From Phycisphaerae bacterium (GTDB lineage: Bacteria; Planctomycetota; Phycisphaerae; Phycisphaerales; SM1A02), in contig JAEUIT010000003.1 in NCBI GenBank assembly GCA_016795035.1, forward strand, positions 1-64,000: a DNA stretch of 64,000 bases. Reading direction: 5' to 3'. The translations under genes and the position numbers were made by a program. Below, one piece after another: positions 35,992 to 44,302 of the stretch (position 1 is its first letter; each line of letters begins with the position of its first letter). Under the pieces are notes generated by a model. That model worked only from the letters and a program-made list of their open reading frames with translations, had not been told where the DNA came from and ran no database searches.

Positions 35992-38643
35992 TTAGGCCGT
36001 CGGTTCGTTGCCGGGGGCCGCCGGCGGTTCGCCGGCTGGATCGGTCGGCGATTCCGTCGACATCTCGCCCTCCGCGACCGTGGCCGCGGAAATGAGCGTG
36101 TCGTCGTCGCGCAGTCGAACCACGCGAACGCCCTGCGTGTTGCGGCCGATGCGCGAGATCTCCGCCGCCGGCACGCGCACGAGCATGCCGCCGGAGGAGA
36201 TGAACATCAGGCTGTCGCGATCGGTGACGACGCGAATGTCGACGACCGGCCCGTTGCGATCGGTGGTCTGGATGTCGATGCGACCCTGGCCGCCCCGCCC
36301 CTGCGGACGCGTCGAGCCGTCTTCGCTCTGGACGAGATACTCGCCGAGGTCGGTGCGCTTGCCGTAGCCCTTCTTCGTCACGGTGAGGAGGTCGGCGCCG
36401 TCGACGCAACGCACGACGCCGACGACTTCGTCGCCCTCGGCGAGTTCGATGCCCTTCACGCCAGCGGCGGCGCGGCCCATCACGCGCACGTCGTTCTCCT
36501 CAAAGCGAATCGCCTTGCCGGACGCGCTCGCGAGGAGCACGTGATCGTCGCCGGTCGTCTGCAGCACGCCGACGAGTCGGTCGCCCTCGTTCAGGTTGAT
36601 CGCGATGATGCCGGCGCGATTGACGTTGCGGTAATCCTTCAGGCTGGTCCGCTTCACCTTGCCTTCGCTCGTCGCGAAGAAGAGGTAGTCCTCGCTCTTC
36701 TCGAAGTCGGCGATCGGCAGGAACGCGCGGATCTTCTCGCCGTCCTTGAGTTCGAGGAGATTCACGATCGCGCGACCGCGGCTCGTGCGCGAGAGTTCGG
36801 GAATCTGCCACACCTTCATGCGGAAGACGCGGCCGGTGTTCGTGAAGCAGAGGAGGTCGTCGTGCGTCGAACTCACGAAGAGCTGCTCGATGAAGTCGTC
36901 GTCGCTCGTCTCCGAGCCCTTGATGCCGGTGCCGCCGCGGCCCTGCGAGCGATAGGTGTCCACCGGAAGTCGCTTCACGTAGCCTTGGTGCGAGATGGTG
37001 ACGACGACCTGGTGCTCCTGGATGAGCTCCTCGAACGCGAAGTCGTCGACTTCGCCCTCTTCGATCGTCGTCTGCCGATCGTCGCCGAAGCGCTCGGCGA
37101 TCTCGATGCAGTCTTCCTTGATGATGTCGAGGACGAGGCGCTCGTCGGCGAGGATCTGCTCGTAGCCCTGGATCTCGTCGAGAAGCTGGTTGAGTTCGCC
37201 GGCGAGACGCTCGATCTCGAGGCCGACGAGCTGGATGAGGCGCAGCGCGCCGATCGCTTCGGCCTGCACGCGCGTGAGGATCACGCCGTCGCCGCTCGCG
37301 CGATCAAGAAGCCGCGGCGGCACGACGCTCGCGCGCGGATGGTCGAGGCCGATGCGGAAGGCCCGCGCCTGGAGGCGCTCGATGGCCTCCTCGCGCGTGC
37401 GCGACGAGCGGATGATCTTGATGACCTCGTCGATGTCGCACACCGCATAGATCAGGCCTTCCAACTTGTGGGCCTGCTGCTTCGCGTGGCGCAGAAGGAA
37501 CTGCGTGCGCCGCCGCACGACTTCCTTCCGGTGATCGATGAAGCACTGGAGGAGCTGGCGAAGCGTCAGCGTCTTCGGCTGGCTGTTCACGAGCGCGATG
37601 TTGATGATCGAGAAGGTCGACTGGAGCGGCGTGAACTCGTAGAGCTGCTTCTCGACGACCGCAGGATCGGCGCCCTTCTTCAGGACGATGCGGATGCGCG
37701 TGCGGGCGTCGCGGCCCGAGTGATTCTGCACGTCGGCGATGTCGGCGATCTTGTCGCCCTTGCTCGCGTCGACGATCTTCTCGATGAGCGAGCTCTGCAC
37801 GACCTGGTAGGGGATCTCGTCGATGACGATGACGTCGCGGCCGCCCTTTTCCGGCGTCTTCTCGTGGTGCACCTTGCCACGGAGGACGATGCGGCCGCGC
37901 CCGGTCGCGTACGCCTCGACGATGCCGCGGCGGCCGCAAATGGTTCCGCCGGTCGGGAAGTCCGGTCCCGGCACGATCTCGAGCAGGCGCTCGAGCGGAA
38001 GCTGCGGGTCGTCGATGAGCGCGACGATCGCGTTGCAGATCTCGCGGAGGTTGTGCGGCGGCATCGAGCTCGCCATGCCGACCGCGATGCCCGAGGAGCC
38101 GTTCACGAGGAGGTTCGGGAACTTCCCCGGAAGGACGATCGGCTCCGTGAGGCGGTCGTCGTAGTTCGGCTTGTGGTCGACGGTCTCCTTGTCGAGGTCT
38201 TCGAGCATCGCGACCGTCGCGCCCGTCATGCGCGCTTCGGTGTACCGCATGGCCGCCGGCGGATCGCCCTCGATCGAGCCGAAGTTGCCCTGCTTGTCGA
38301 TGAGGAGGTACCGCGTCTTCCAGTCTTGCCCCAGGTTCACGAGCGTCGGATAGACGATCGACTCGCCGTGCGGGTGGTAGTTGCCCGACGTGTCGCCGCA
38401 GATCTTGGCGCACTTGATGTGCTTCTTGCCCGGCGCGAGCTTGAGGTCGTTCATCGCGACGAGGATGCGTCGCTGGCTCGGCTTCAGCCCGTCGCGCACG
38501 TCGGGAAGGGCACGATCCATGATCGTGCTCATCGCGTACGTCAGGTACGAATCGTGCAGCTCGCGCTCGATGTCGATGCTCGAGATGCGGTCGAAATCGG
38601 CGCCGCCGGATGAGGGAGCCGCGCTGTCGGGAGGAGTGGCCAT
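35992..38643 (-). CDS. gyrA: DNA gyrase subunit A
   Basis: Breaks and rejoins DNA in the gyrase tetramer, 883 aa. The winged-helix and tower regions are standard (RALPDVRDGLKPSQRRIL, residues 44-60), catalytic Tyr134 lies in AMRYTEARM, and the C-terminal beta-pinwheel has the GyrA-box-like QGRGGTGIKG that distinguishes gyrase from topoisomerase IV. In the quinolone pocket the sequence is HPHGESIVYPT: Ser95 matches E. coli Ser83, but Pro99 replaces the acidic residue at position 87. The tail is acidic and Pro-rich. gyrB is not in the window. ATG at 38643. Confidence 0.96.
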   Translation of the reverse strand: MATPPDSAAPSSGGADFDRISSIDIERELHDSYLTYAMSTIMDRALPDVRDGLKPSQRRILVAMNDLKLAPGKKHIKCAKICGDTSGNYHPHGESIVYPTLVNLGQDWKTRYLLIDKQGNFGSIEGDPPAAMRYTEARMTGATVAMLEDLDKETVDHKPNYDDRLTEPIVLPGKFPNLLVNGSSGIAVGMASSMPPHNLREICNAIVALIDDPQLPLERLLEIVPGPDFPTGGTICGRRGIVEAYATGRGRIVLRGKVHHEKTPEKGGRDVIVIDEIPYQVVQSSLIEKIVDASKGDKIADIADVQNHSGRDARTRIRIVLKKGADPAVVEKQLYEFTPLQSTFSIINIALVNSQPKTLTLRQLLQCFIDHRKEVVRRRTQFLLRHAKQQAHKLEGLIYAVCDIDEVIKIIRSSRTREEAIERLQARAFRIGLDHPRASVVPPRLLDRASGDGVILTRVQAEAIGALRLIQLVGLEIERLAGELNQLLDEIQGYEQILADERLVLDIIKEDCIEIAERFGDDRQTTIEEGEVDDFAFEELIQEHQVVVTISHQGYVKRLPVDTYRSQGRGGTGIKGSETSDDDFIEQLFVSSTHDDLLCFTNTGRVFRMKVWQIPELSRTSRGRAIVNLLELKDGEKIRAFLPIADFEKSEDYLFFATSEGKVKRTSLKDYRNVNRAGIIAINLNEGDRLVGVLQTTGDDHVLLASASGKAIRFEENDVRVMGRAAAGVKGIELAEGDEVVGVVRCVDGADLLTVTKKGYGKRTDLGEYLVQSEDGSTRPQGRGGQGRIDIQTTDRNGPVVDIRVVTDRDSLMFISSGGMLVRVPAAEISRIGRNTQGVRVVRLRDDDTLISAATVAEGEMSTESPTDPAGEPPAAPGNEPTA

Positions 38644-38711
38644 TGGGGGACGTGGAGTCTACCAAAAGACGCGGGAAACATGAGCGTTTTGACGCCCGCG
38701 GCGGAAGAAGT

Positions 38712-38827
38712 GGGAGTCAGGAAAAAGGAGTCAGGATTCAGGAGTGAGGAGTCAGTGGGAAAGCAGCGGCGCTACTGAGATGCAGTGCCTTGTTCACTCA
38801 CTCCTGACTCCTGACTCCTGACTCTTT
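38712..38827. repeat. Heptamer-arm hairpin element 7 (GGAGTCA type)
   Basis: Left arm from 38712: GGGAGTCAGG, an A-rich interruption, then GGAGTCA, GGATTCA, GGAGTGA, GGAGTCA units. Right arm from about 38793: TTCACTCACTCCTGACTCC and two more units to ACTCTTTT. The right arm encodes the last residues of the TlyA-like protein on the minus strand. It lies between the gyrA start and the end of that gene, so gyrA is transcribed from a promoter next to or inside it. Confidence 0.8.
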
Positions 38828-39454
38828 TGTCGAAGCGACCGCGAGTACTACGTACTCGATGTTCCCCTCCACCCCGCGCGCGCGGCTCGTCTTCCCTCCG
38901 CGGAGCGGGCTCTGCATGTGGGTGACGACGGTCGCGCCGTACGAGGGCATGGCCGCAAGCACGCGCTCGAGGACACGCGGCGCTCGTGCGGGATCGAGGA
39001 AGCCCGCGGTGAGAAACGGGCGATCGTCGTCGTTCACTTCGTAGTGCGGCTTGACGAGCGTGAGGATCCGTCCGCCCGGTCGGAGCCAGCGGAGCGCGGC
39101 GGGAATCGCGAGGCGCTGCGGCGTCCACGCGAGGTCGATCGTGATGAGGTCGACGAGCGACTCCGGCGGCTCGGCGTGCAGCGCGTTCGTCCGCTCGCGC
39201 ACGACGACGCGCGGATCCTTGCGGAGCGTCCACGCGAGCGTGCCGTAGCCAGTGTCGACGGCGACGACGCTCGCCGCTCCGCGTTGCAGGAGGCAGTCGG
39301 TGAAGCCGCCGACGTTACAGCCGAAGTCGGCGCACGCGAGGCCGGTCACGTCGAGCGCGAAGGATTCCAGCGCGGCGTCGATCTTTTCACCCGCGCGGGA
39401 GACGAATCGGCGGGGCGCGCCAGGCCCGCTTGCCGCGCCTGACTCGCTTGTCAT
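38798..39454 (-). CDS. TlyA/FtsJ-like rRNA 2'-O-methyltransferase lacking the S4 domain
   Basis: A 218-aa SAM-dependent methyltransferase. VSRAGEKIDAALESFALDV, then FGCNVGGFTDCLLQRGAASVVAVDTGYG (SAM-binding motif I) and LRKDPRVVVRERTNA follow TlyA very closely from its linker onward. TlyA methylates cytidine 2'-O positions in 16S and 23S rRNA. The 60-residue RNA-binding S4 domain that precedes this in TlyA is absent: the protein starts at ATG 39454, which overlaps the lpxI stop by four bases. The final residues (TKESGVRSQE) come from hairpin element 7. Substrate may therefore differ from TlyA. Confidence 0.8.
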   Translation of the reverse strand: MTSESGAASGPGAPRRFVSRAGEKIDAALESFALDVTGLACADFGCNVGGFTDCLLQRGAASVVAVDTGYGTLAWTLRKDPRVVVRERTNALHAEPPESLVDLITIDLAWTPQRLAIPAALRWLRPGGRILTLVKPHYEVNDDDRPFLTAGFLDPARAPRVLERVLAAMPSYGATVVTHMQSPLRGGKTSRARGVEGNIEYVVLAVASTKESGVRSQE

Positions 39455-40326
39455 GACGCCGGTCCCGGCGAACGCTCCGACGGCTCGACGCCGACTAACG
39501 CCACGCCGAGGCGGTTCGCCGCGGCCAGGACGGCGGGCTTGTCGATCAGGATCACGCGGCCGGAACCGATCGCGATGCAGCCGCCGCCATTCTTCGCCAT
39601 GTGCTCGATCGTGTGGACGCCGATCGTCGGCACGTCGGCCCGCATGTCGTGGTCGGCGCGGCAACTCTTGAGAAGCGTCCAGCCCTTGGCGCGGCAGAGG
39701 CTGCCCGCGCGGTCGATCATCGCGTTCGTGCCTTCGACGGCTTCGACCGCGATCACGTCGCGGTCGCGCACGGCGATCGATTGGCCGATGTCGAGGCGGA
39801 GCGAGCCTTCGAGAAGCGGCCACGCGAACGCGATGTCGCCTTCCTGCAACGCGGAGGGGCGCACCGAACCCATCACGCCCGTCGTGGCCATGTGGTCGGG
39901 GATGAACGCGGTCGAGTCGATGAGTCGCACTCCGCCGGAAAGGAGCTCCTCGGCGACCGCGGTCAGGAGCGTCGCCGAGCGATGGTCGTGTCGAAGCCGA
40001 CGATACCAAAGCATCGCGGCACGCCAGTCGGGCAGCTGGCGGAACGCCCGGAAGGGGTCGTGCATGCGCGCCTTCTCGACGCGCCCGACCATCACGCAGT
40101 CGGTGACGCCCATCTTCTTCGCGAGCCGGATCCAGCGGCCAAGCTGCAGGATGCCGGCCTGCGCGAAGTCGTCGCAGAGAGCGGGAAGTTCCGGCACGAA
40201 CTGGTCGCGCAGCCCGATGCATGCGACGCGCCGGCCGGCCGCGCGCATGCCTTTCGCGCAGAGGATCGGCAATTGGCCTTGCCCTGCGATGAGTCCGATG
40301 ACGGATGGCGCCTGCGCGGCTTGCAC
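39451..40326 (-). CDS. lpxI: UDP-2,3-diacylglucosamine pyrophosphatase LpxI
   Basis: Hydrolyses UDP-2,3-diacylglucosamine to lipid X in lipid A synthesis, the alternative to LpxH. The 291-aa protein (formerly DUF1009) has GLIAGQGQLPILCAKGMRAAG, GRWIRLAKKMGVTDCVMVGRVEK, the conserved middle DIGQSIAVRDRDVIAVEAVEGTNAMI and VPTIGVHTIEHMAKNGGGCI near the C-terminus. GTG at 40326 is the start. Its stop overlaps the methyltransferase start. Presence supports a lipid A-containing outer membrane. The neighbouring plus-strand gene begins only 21 bases away. Confidence 0.93.
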   Translation of the reverse strand: MQAAQAPSVIGLIAGQGQLPILCAKGMRAAGRRVACIGLRDQFVPELPALCDDFAQAGILQLGRWIRLAKKMGVTDCVMVGRVEKARMHDPFRAFRQLPDWRAAMLWYRRLRHDHRSATLLTAVAEELLSGGVRLIDSTAFIPDHMATTGVMGSVRPSALQEGDIAFAWPLLEGSLRLDIGQSIAVRDRDVIAVEAVEGTNAMIDRAGSLCRAKGWTLLKSCRADHDMRADVPTIGVHTIEHMAKNGGGCIAIGSGRVILIDKPAVLAAANRLGVALVGVEPSERSPGPAS

Positions 40327-40347
40327 CTCGTCGCGTAGCCTACGCGC

Positions 40348-40899
40348 ATGCGGTCACCTATGCCTTGGCGGTCGTCGGATGGCGGGGGCGGTTCGGGCGC
40401 GCCGAAGCGAGCGCTCGACGCCGCGACCCTGCGCGAGATCGAAGCCCAGGTCGCGCGCGTCGAGGCGTCGGCGCCGGCCGCGGCCGGCCCGCAGTGGGGG
40501 GCCATGCACAAACTCCTCCTCAAGGCCAAGGTTCCGCCCGCGGACATCATGCCGCTCGTGGCCGGGCGGGATCTCCACGGGCTGCGCCGACTGCTGACGG
40601 CGCTCCGTGGTGACCCTGTCGAGACCATCGCGCCGCCGGCTGCAACGCCGAGAGAGGCGGTCGACGAGGACACCATGAGGCTCGCGCTCAAGGCGTTTCG
40701 CCATCGCCTCAAGGTCATGCGGCTCGACGCTGAATCGAAACTCGGCGTCGGCCCCATGAGCGGCGGCAAGAAGCACGGGATCGACGCCATCAGCGCGCCG
40801 CGCGAATACCCGCTGGCGGTGTGGGAAGCCTTGGCCGACGCGGGCAAGCTTCGCCGCGCAGGCCCGGGGTTCTATGGGTTGGCGGAAGAGGCGGAGTGA
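40348..40899 (+). CDS. Conserved hypothetical protein
   Basis: A 183-aa soluble protein I cannot assign to a named family. The first 20 residues are Gly/Ser-rich and disordered. A helical region follows (REIEAQVARVEASAP...MHKLLLKAKVPPADIMPLVAGRDL), then a conserved-looking C-terminal block (MRLALKAFRHRLKVMRLDAESKLGVGPMSGGKKHGIDAI, shown here only as landmarks around residues 112-150) ending WEALADAGKLRRAGPGFYGLA, which looks like a small winged-helix unit. Codon composition is that of neighbouring real genes. Divergent from lpxI across 21 bp, so the two share promoter DNA. ATG at 40348. Confidence 0.7.
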   Translation: MRSPMPWRSSDGGGGSGAPKRALDAATLREIEAQVARVEASAPAAAGPQWGAMHKLLLKAKVPPADIMPLVAGRDLHGLRRLLTALRGDPVETIAPPAATPREAVDEDTMRLALKAFRHRLKVMRLDAESKLGVGPMSGGKKHGIDAISAPREYPLAVWEALADAGKLRRAGPGFYGLAEEAE

Positions 40900-41056
40900 C
40901 CGCGTTGCAGCAGGGAACGATCCTTCGAGCGAGGGGATGATGGTTCGTGGCCTAACAGGCCGCTGGTGCCGACATCGCTCCGGCGATGTAGGATGGCGGC
41001 GAAGCGCACGCGTCGGCTGCGTGGGCTCGCCAAGGAAGTCACGGAGTCGCGTTGCG

Positions 41057-41767
41057 ATGAAGCGCGTCACCCGATTTGCAATCGCCGCGATCGTCGTCGG
41101 CATCTCTCCGTTGCTCGTCGCATGGGGGTGTGTGCTCTTCTCGCCGCTCGGACCGGCGAACGCACGCCGCACGTACACCTATCACCCCCCGATCCCAGAA
41201 GTCGGGACACTCGGCGACTACGACTGGTACTTCGAAGCGCCCGACGATTGGCCATGGCCCAATTACATCACCTTGGGTCCCGAAGGAATCGGAGTCACGT
41301 GGCGAGGAGTGGCGGCGCAAGAACCGTTGCATACGCTTGCGGAATTCTCCGGAAGACAGAGGCCATTCGTGAAGAACGACGCCATCGAATCTGTCGGCCA
41401 AGTCGAGATGCTCGCAGGCTGGCCCTTCGCTGCGCTCGTGGCTCGAGCGAGCGGCGAGGGACCAACCGTCGAGACGCTTGAGTTTCGCCGGACCTGGGCT
41501 GCCGGTCTGCGGATGACGGAGGCGCCGAAGTCGGCGAGGGGCATCGAGGGCGCACGGCTCCTCGGGCTCCCGCTCCCCATCGTCCCGCTGTGGCCGGGCT
41601 ACCTCGCGAACGCCGGGATCGCGGCGGCCGTGCTCATGCCGATTCCAATCCTCGGCGCGGTGCGGCGCCGCCTTCGAAGGCGTGCGTCGCGCTGTGTGCA
41701 CTGCGGCTACCCGCTCGGGGATTCGGACCATTGCACGGAGTGCGGGCGGCCCCGCGGGGCGGCCTAA
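41057..41767 (+). CDS. Membrane protein with planctomycete-type C-terminal zinc ribbon
   Basis: A 236-aa protein with an N-terminal membrane segment (RFAIAAIVVGISPLLVAWGCVLF), an extracytoplasmic middle with no recognisable domain, a second membrane segment (LANAGIAAAVLMPIPILGAV) and a cytoplasmic four-Cys ribbon RCVHCGYPLGDSDHCTECG. This combination recurs in planctomycete proteins of unknown role. Third-position GC is visibly lower than in the neighbours, hinting at a different origin. The stop codon lies within GGCCTAACAG, a decamer also found at 40950, upstream of the gene. ATG at 41057. Confidence 0.75.
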   Translation: MKRVTRFAIAAIVVGISPLLVAWGCVLFSPLGPANARRTYTYHPPIPEVGTLGDYDWYFEAPDDWPWPNYITLGPEGIGVTWRGVAAQEPLHTLAEFSGRQRPFVKNDAIESVGQVEMLAGWPFAALVARASGEGPTVETLEFRRTWAAGLRMTEAPKSARGIEGARLLGLPLPIVPLWPGYLANAGIAAAVLMPIPILGAVRRRLRRRASRCVHCGYPLGDSDHCTECGRPRGAA

Positions 41768-41885
41768 CAGACAAGAGCGACGGCCGAGCCCGACGAGGGA
41801 CGCATCCCTGACGAACTTTCCGGGTTTCCGCTGGCGGCGCTACGAGATGACGGCACGATGCACGCACCGAAGCGTGGAGGTTCGC

Positions 41886-42716
41886 ATGGCATCGCGTTGC
41901 AACGTACGTCGTCTCATCACGCCGACCGCCGCCTTTGGTTTTGCCTTCGCCGCGTCGGCGGCGCTCGAGCGCGTTGCTTCCGGCGAGGTCGTCTTCTGCG
42001 CGGTCGCGAACAACGGCTACGTCGTTCCCTTCAATCCGAACAACTGGGCGACCGTCGGCTACGGCGATGCGGGCTGGATCTCGAGCGAACCGTCCGACCC
42101 GATCGTCCTCTCCTCGGTCACCATGAAGATGGCGACCTTCCTGAGTTCGACGGCGGGAAGCGCGGATCTCGTCTTTACGTTGCACGACGGCGATCCCACC
42201 GGCCTAGGACCGGGGAGCGGTGCCGCGCTGTACGAAGTCACGATCCCCGGCTTGGCGCTGCCGGCCGCGCCGTATCCGACGTCGAGCTACTTCGATCTCA
42301 CCATTCCGTTGCCCGACATCGCGCTCGCGGGCGGCGCGAACAACATCGGATGGTCGGTCCGCGTTTCGACGTTCGCGTATCCCGGGTGCCTCGGGTTTCA
42401 ACTCTCGAACTGCAACGGACAGCTCAACGGCTTCGCGACGACGAACGCCTGCGCCTTCGATGGCAAGGCGTGGAGCCACTTCGGGCTCGGCTCGGGCTGC
42501 AACGGCGTCGCGAACTTCGCGGTGACCTTCGAATCGGCGCCGGCGCTCGATCCGTGCCCCGCCGACCTCGACGACTCGGGCACGGTCGACGCGCAAGACT
42601 TGGGTGCGCTTCTCGGTCAATGGGGGACGGCGGGAAGCGCCGATCTCGACGACAATGGCGTCGTCGATTCAGGCGACCTCGGCATCCTGCTCGGCGGCTG
42701 GGGCTCGTGCAACTGA
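41886..42716 (+). CDS. Secreted protein with dockerin-like C-terminal repeats
   Basis: A 276-aa exported protein. It has a signal peptide (RRLITPTAAFGFAFAASAALERVAS), a beta-sandwich-like middle of unknown fold (NNWATVGYGDAGWISSEPSD...FDLTIPLPDIALAGG) and, from about residue 225, two dockerin-like EF-hand repeats (DLDDSGTVDAQDLGALLGQWG and a second ending LLGGWG), like those of the peptidase at 1252-4107. ATG at 41886 is preceded by GTGGAGG at a good distance, which decides against the upstream ATG at 41847. Role unknown; probably an extracellular or surface protein. Confidence 0.82.
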   Translation: MASRCNVRRLITPTAAFGFAFAASAALERVASGEVVFCAVANNGYVVPFNPNNWATVGYGDAGWISSEPSDPIVLSSVTMKMATFLSSTAGSADLVFTLHDGDPTGLGPGSGAALYEVTIPGLALPAAPYPTSSYFDLTIPLPDIALAGGANNIGWSVRVSTFAYPGCLGFQLSNCNGQLNGFATTNACAFDGKAWSHFGLGSGCNGVANFAVTFESAPALDPCPADLDDSGTVDAQDLGALLGQWGTAGSADLDDNGVVDSGDLGILLGGWGSCN

Positions 42717-42733
42717 CGCGATTGGCGTTCTTC

Positions 42734-42782
42734 CTCCACGTTGCAGCCGTTCCTCAGTGGGCATGACGCCTGCAACGCCGAG
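42734..42782 (+). repeat. Inverted pair of the CTGCAACGnnGAG motif just after a stop codon
   Basis: CTCCACGTTGCAG (42734-42746) and CTGCAACGCCGAG (42770-42782) are oppositely oriented full copies of the window's over-represented motif, 23 bases apart, matching at 11 of 13 positions. They begin 18 bases after the dockerin-protein stop and can form a hairpin, so they may terminate transcription as paired uptake sequences do in Neisseria and Haemophilus. Confidence 0.75.
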
Positions 42783-42826
42783 CGGCGCGCCGGGCTTTGG
42801 CTCGCGGGAGAACCCTCACGGGTCTG

Positions 42827-44110
42827 ATGGCACCGCTCGTCCTCTTTCTTGTCCTCCTTCTCGTCTATAGCGCGCTCTCCGGCGTCTTCGCGCGGACGGT
42901 CTTGACCGGGCCGATTCTCTTCACGCTCACGGGGTTCGTCGCGACGCTCGCTGTTCCCGAGTTGCACGATCCGTCGCAACACTTCTCGACGTATCTCACG
43001 CTCGCCGAGGCGGGCTTGGTGATGCTCCTCTTCACCGACGCGAGCCGGACGCGGCTCTCGTCGCTCAAGGGCAAAGGCATGACGAGCCTGCCGACGCGGC
43101 TGCTGACAGTCGGCATGCTGCTGACGCTCGGGCTCGGCCTCGTCGCCGCGCTCGTCGTCTTCCGCGGCATCAGCGTGTGGGAGGCGGGCATCCTCGCGGC
43201 GGTGCTCGCGCCGACCGATGCGGGCCTGGGTCAGATCATCGTGACGAGCGAGAAGGCGCCGCTTCGCGTGCGGCAGGCGCTCAACGTCGAGGCGGGGCTC
43301 AACGACGGACTCAGCGTGCCGTTTCTCCTCTTCTTTGTGGGCGCCGCACTCGCCTCCGGCGAGGGGAGTTCTGCGCTCGCATCCGCCGGCAACGCGGAGT
43401 CGCACGGCGGAAGCCTCGGGCAATTCATCGTCGAACAGTTGGGATACGGCGCCCTGATCGGCGGCGCCATCGGCCTCGTCGGCGGCCTCGCGCTCGGCCT
43501 CGCGAAACGCCGAGGCTGGATGGTGTCGCCGTTCGAACAGCTTGCGATCGTCGCGCTTGCGATCCTCTGCATGGTGTCGTCGGAGGTCGCGCACGCGAGC
43601 ATGTTCATCGCCGCCTTCGTCGCGGGCCTCGCGGTGCAGATCGGCTTCCGCGACGCGGGCGATCACGCGGTCGAGTTCGCCGAGGACTGGGGCCAGTTCT
43701 TCAACCTCGGCATCTTCTTCCTCTTCGGCATCGTCGTCGCCCGTAACGTCTCGGCGATCGGCGTCGAGCACGTCGTGTACGCCGTCCTGAGCCTGACCGT
43801 CGTGCGCATGCTGCCGGTGGCGCTTGCGCTTCTCGGCGCGCGGCTCTCGGCGCCGACCGTCCTCTTCATGGGCTGGTTCGGCCCGCGCGGGCTCGCGTCG
43901 ATCGTGCTTGCCCTCGTCTACATGGAGGAAGCCGAGGGCCTCGCCGGCGACGAGACGATCCGCGTTGCAGCCATCGTCACGGTGTTCCTGAGTATCCTCG
44001 CCCACGGCCTCTCCGCGTTGCCGGGCCTCGCGTGGTACGCGAAACGCGTGGCGCGCCTGCCGAGCGACGCGCCGGAGTTTGCGGGGAAGGGGAGCGAGGC
44101 GGCGGGGTAA
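42827..44110 (+). CDS. Cation:proton antiporter (CPA1, NhaP type)
   Basis: A 427-aa integral membrane protein with about 12 hydrophobic segments. Family features are AAVLAPTDAGLGQIIV (the TD motif of the transport core), NVEAGLNDGLSVPF (the ND pair of electroneutral CPA1 exchangers) and MGWFGPRGLASIVLALV. It should exchange Na+ or K+ for protons in pH or salt homeostasis. ATG at 42827 begins the first membrane helix (MAPLVLFLVLLLVYSALSG). It stands alone between the inverted motif pair and a GC-rich hairpin. Confidence 0.9.
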   Translation: MAPLVLFLVLLLVYSALSGVFARTVLTGPILFTLTGFVATLAVPELHDPSQHFSTYLTLAEAGLVMLLFTDASRTRLSSLKGKGMTSLPTRLLTVGMLLTLGLGLVAALVVFRGISVWEAGILAAVLAPTDAGLGQIIVTSEKAPLRVRQALNVEAGLNDGLSVPFLLFFVGAALASGEGSSALASAGNAESHGGSLGQFIVEQLGYGALIGGAIGLVGGLALGLAKRRGWMVSPFEQLAIVALAILCMVSSEVAHASMFIAAFVAGLAVQIGFRDAGDHAVEFAEDWGQFFNLGIFFLFGIVVARNVSAIGVEHVVYAVLSLTVVRMLPVALALLGARLSAPTVLFMGWFGPRGLASIVLALVYMEEAEGLAGDETIRVAAIVTVFLSILAHGLSALPGLAWYAKRVARLPSDAPEFAGKGSEAAG

Positions 44111-44193
44111 GCGCGAGTCCCCGCCGACGCGCCTCGCGGCGGACGCGCTGGTCGCGAACCCCCACCTGCCGTTGCCTCGATCGGCGACGGCGG

Positions 44194-44242
44194 TCCTCCC
44201 CCGCGGGAGAGCGTCACGAGGAGACCGCGCGGCGGGGGAGGA
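44194..44242. terminator. GC-rich 11-bp stem between convergent genes
   Basis: TCCTCCCCCGC (44194-44204) pairs with GCGGGGGAGGA (44232-44242) across a 27-base loop. Its place between the antiporter gene and the convergent toxin gene suggests a bidirectional terminator. No T-run. Confidence 0.45.
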
Positions 44243-44302
44243 GATGGAGCGGGCTCGCCTTCGGTCGCCCTATAGGGAGTGCCGCCAACGGGACCCTTCG
44301 CT

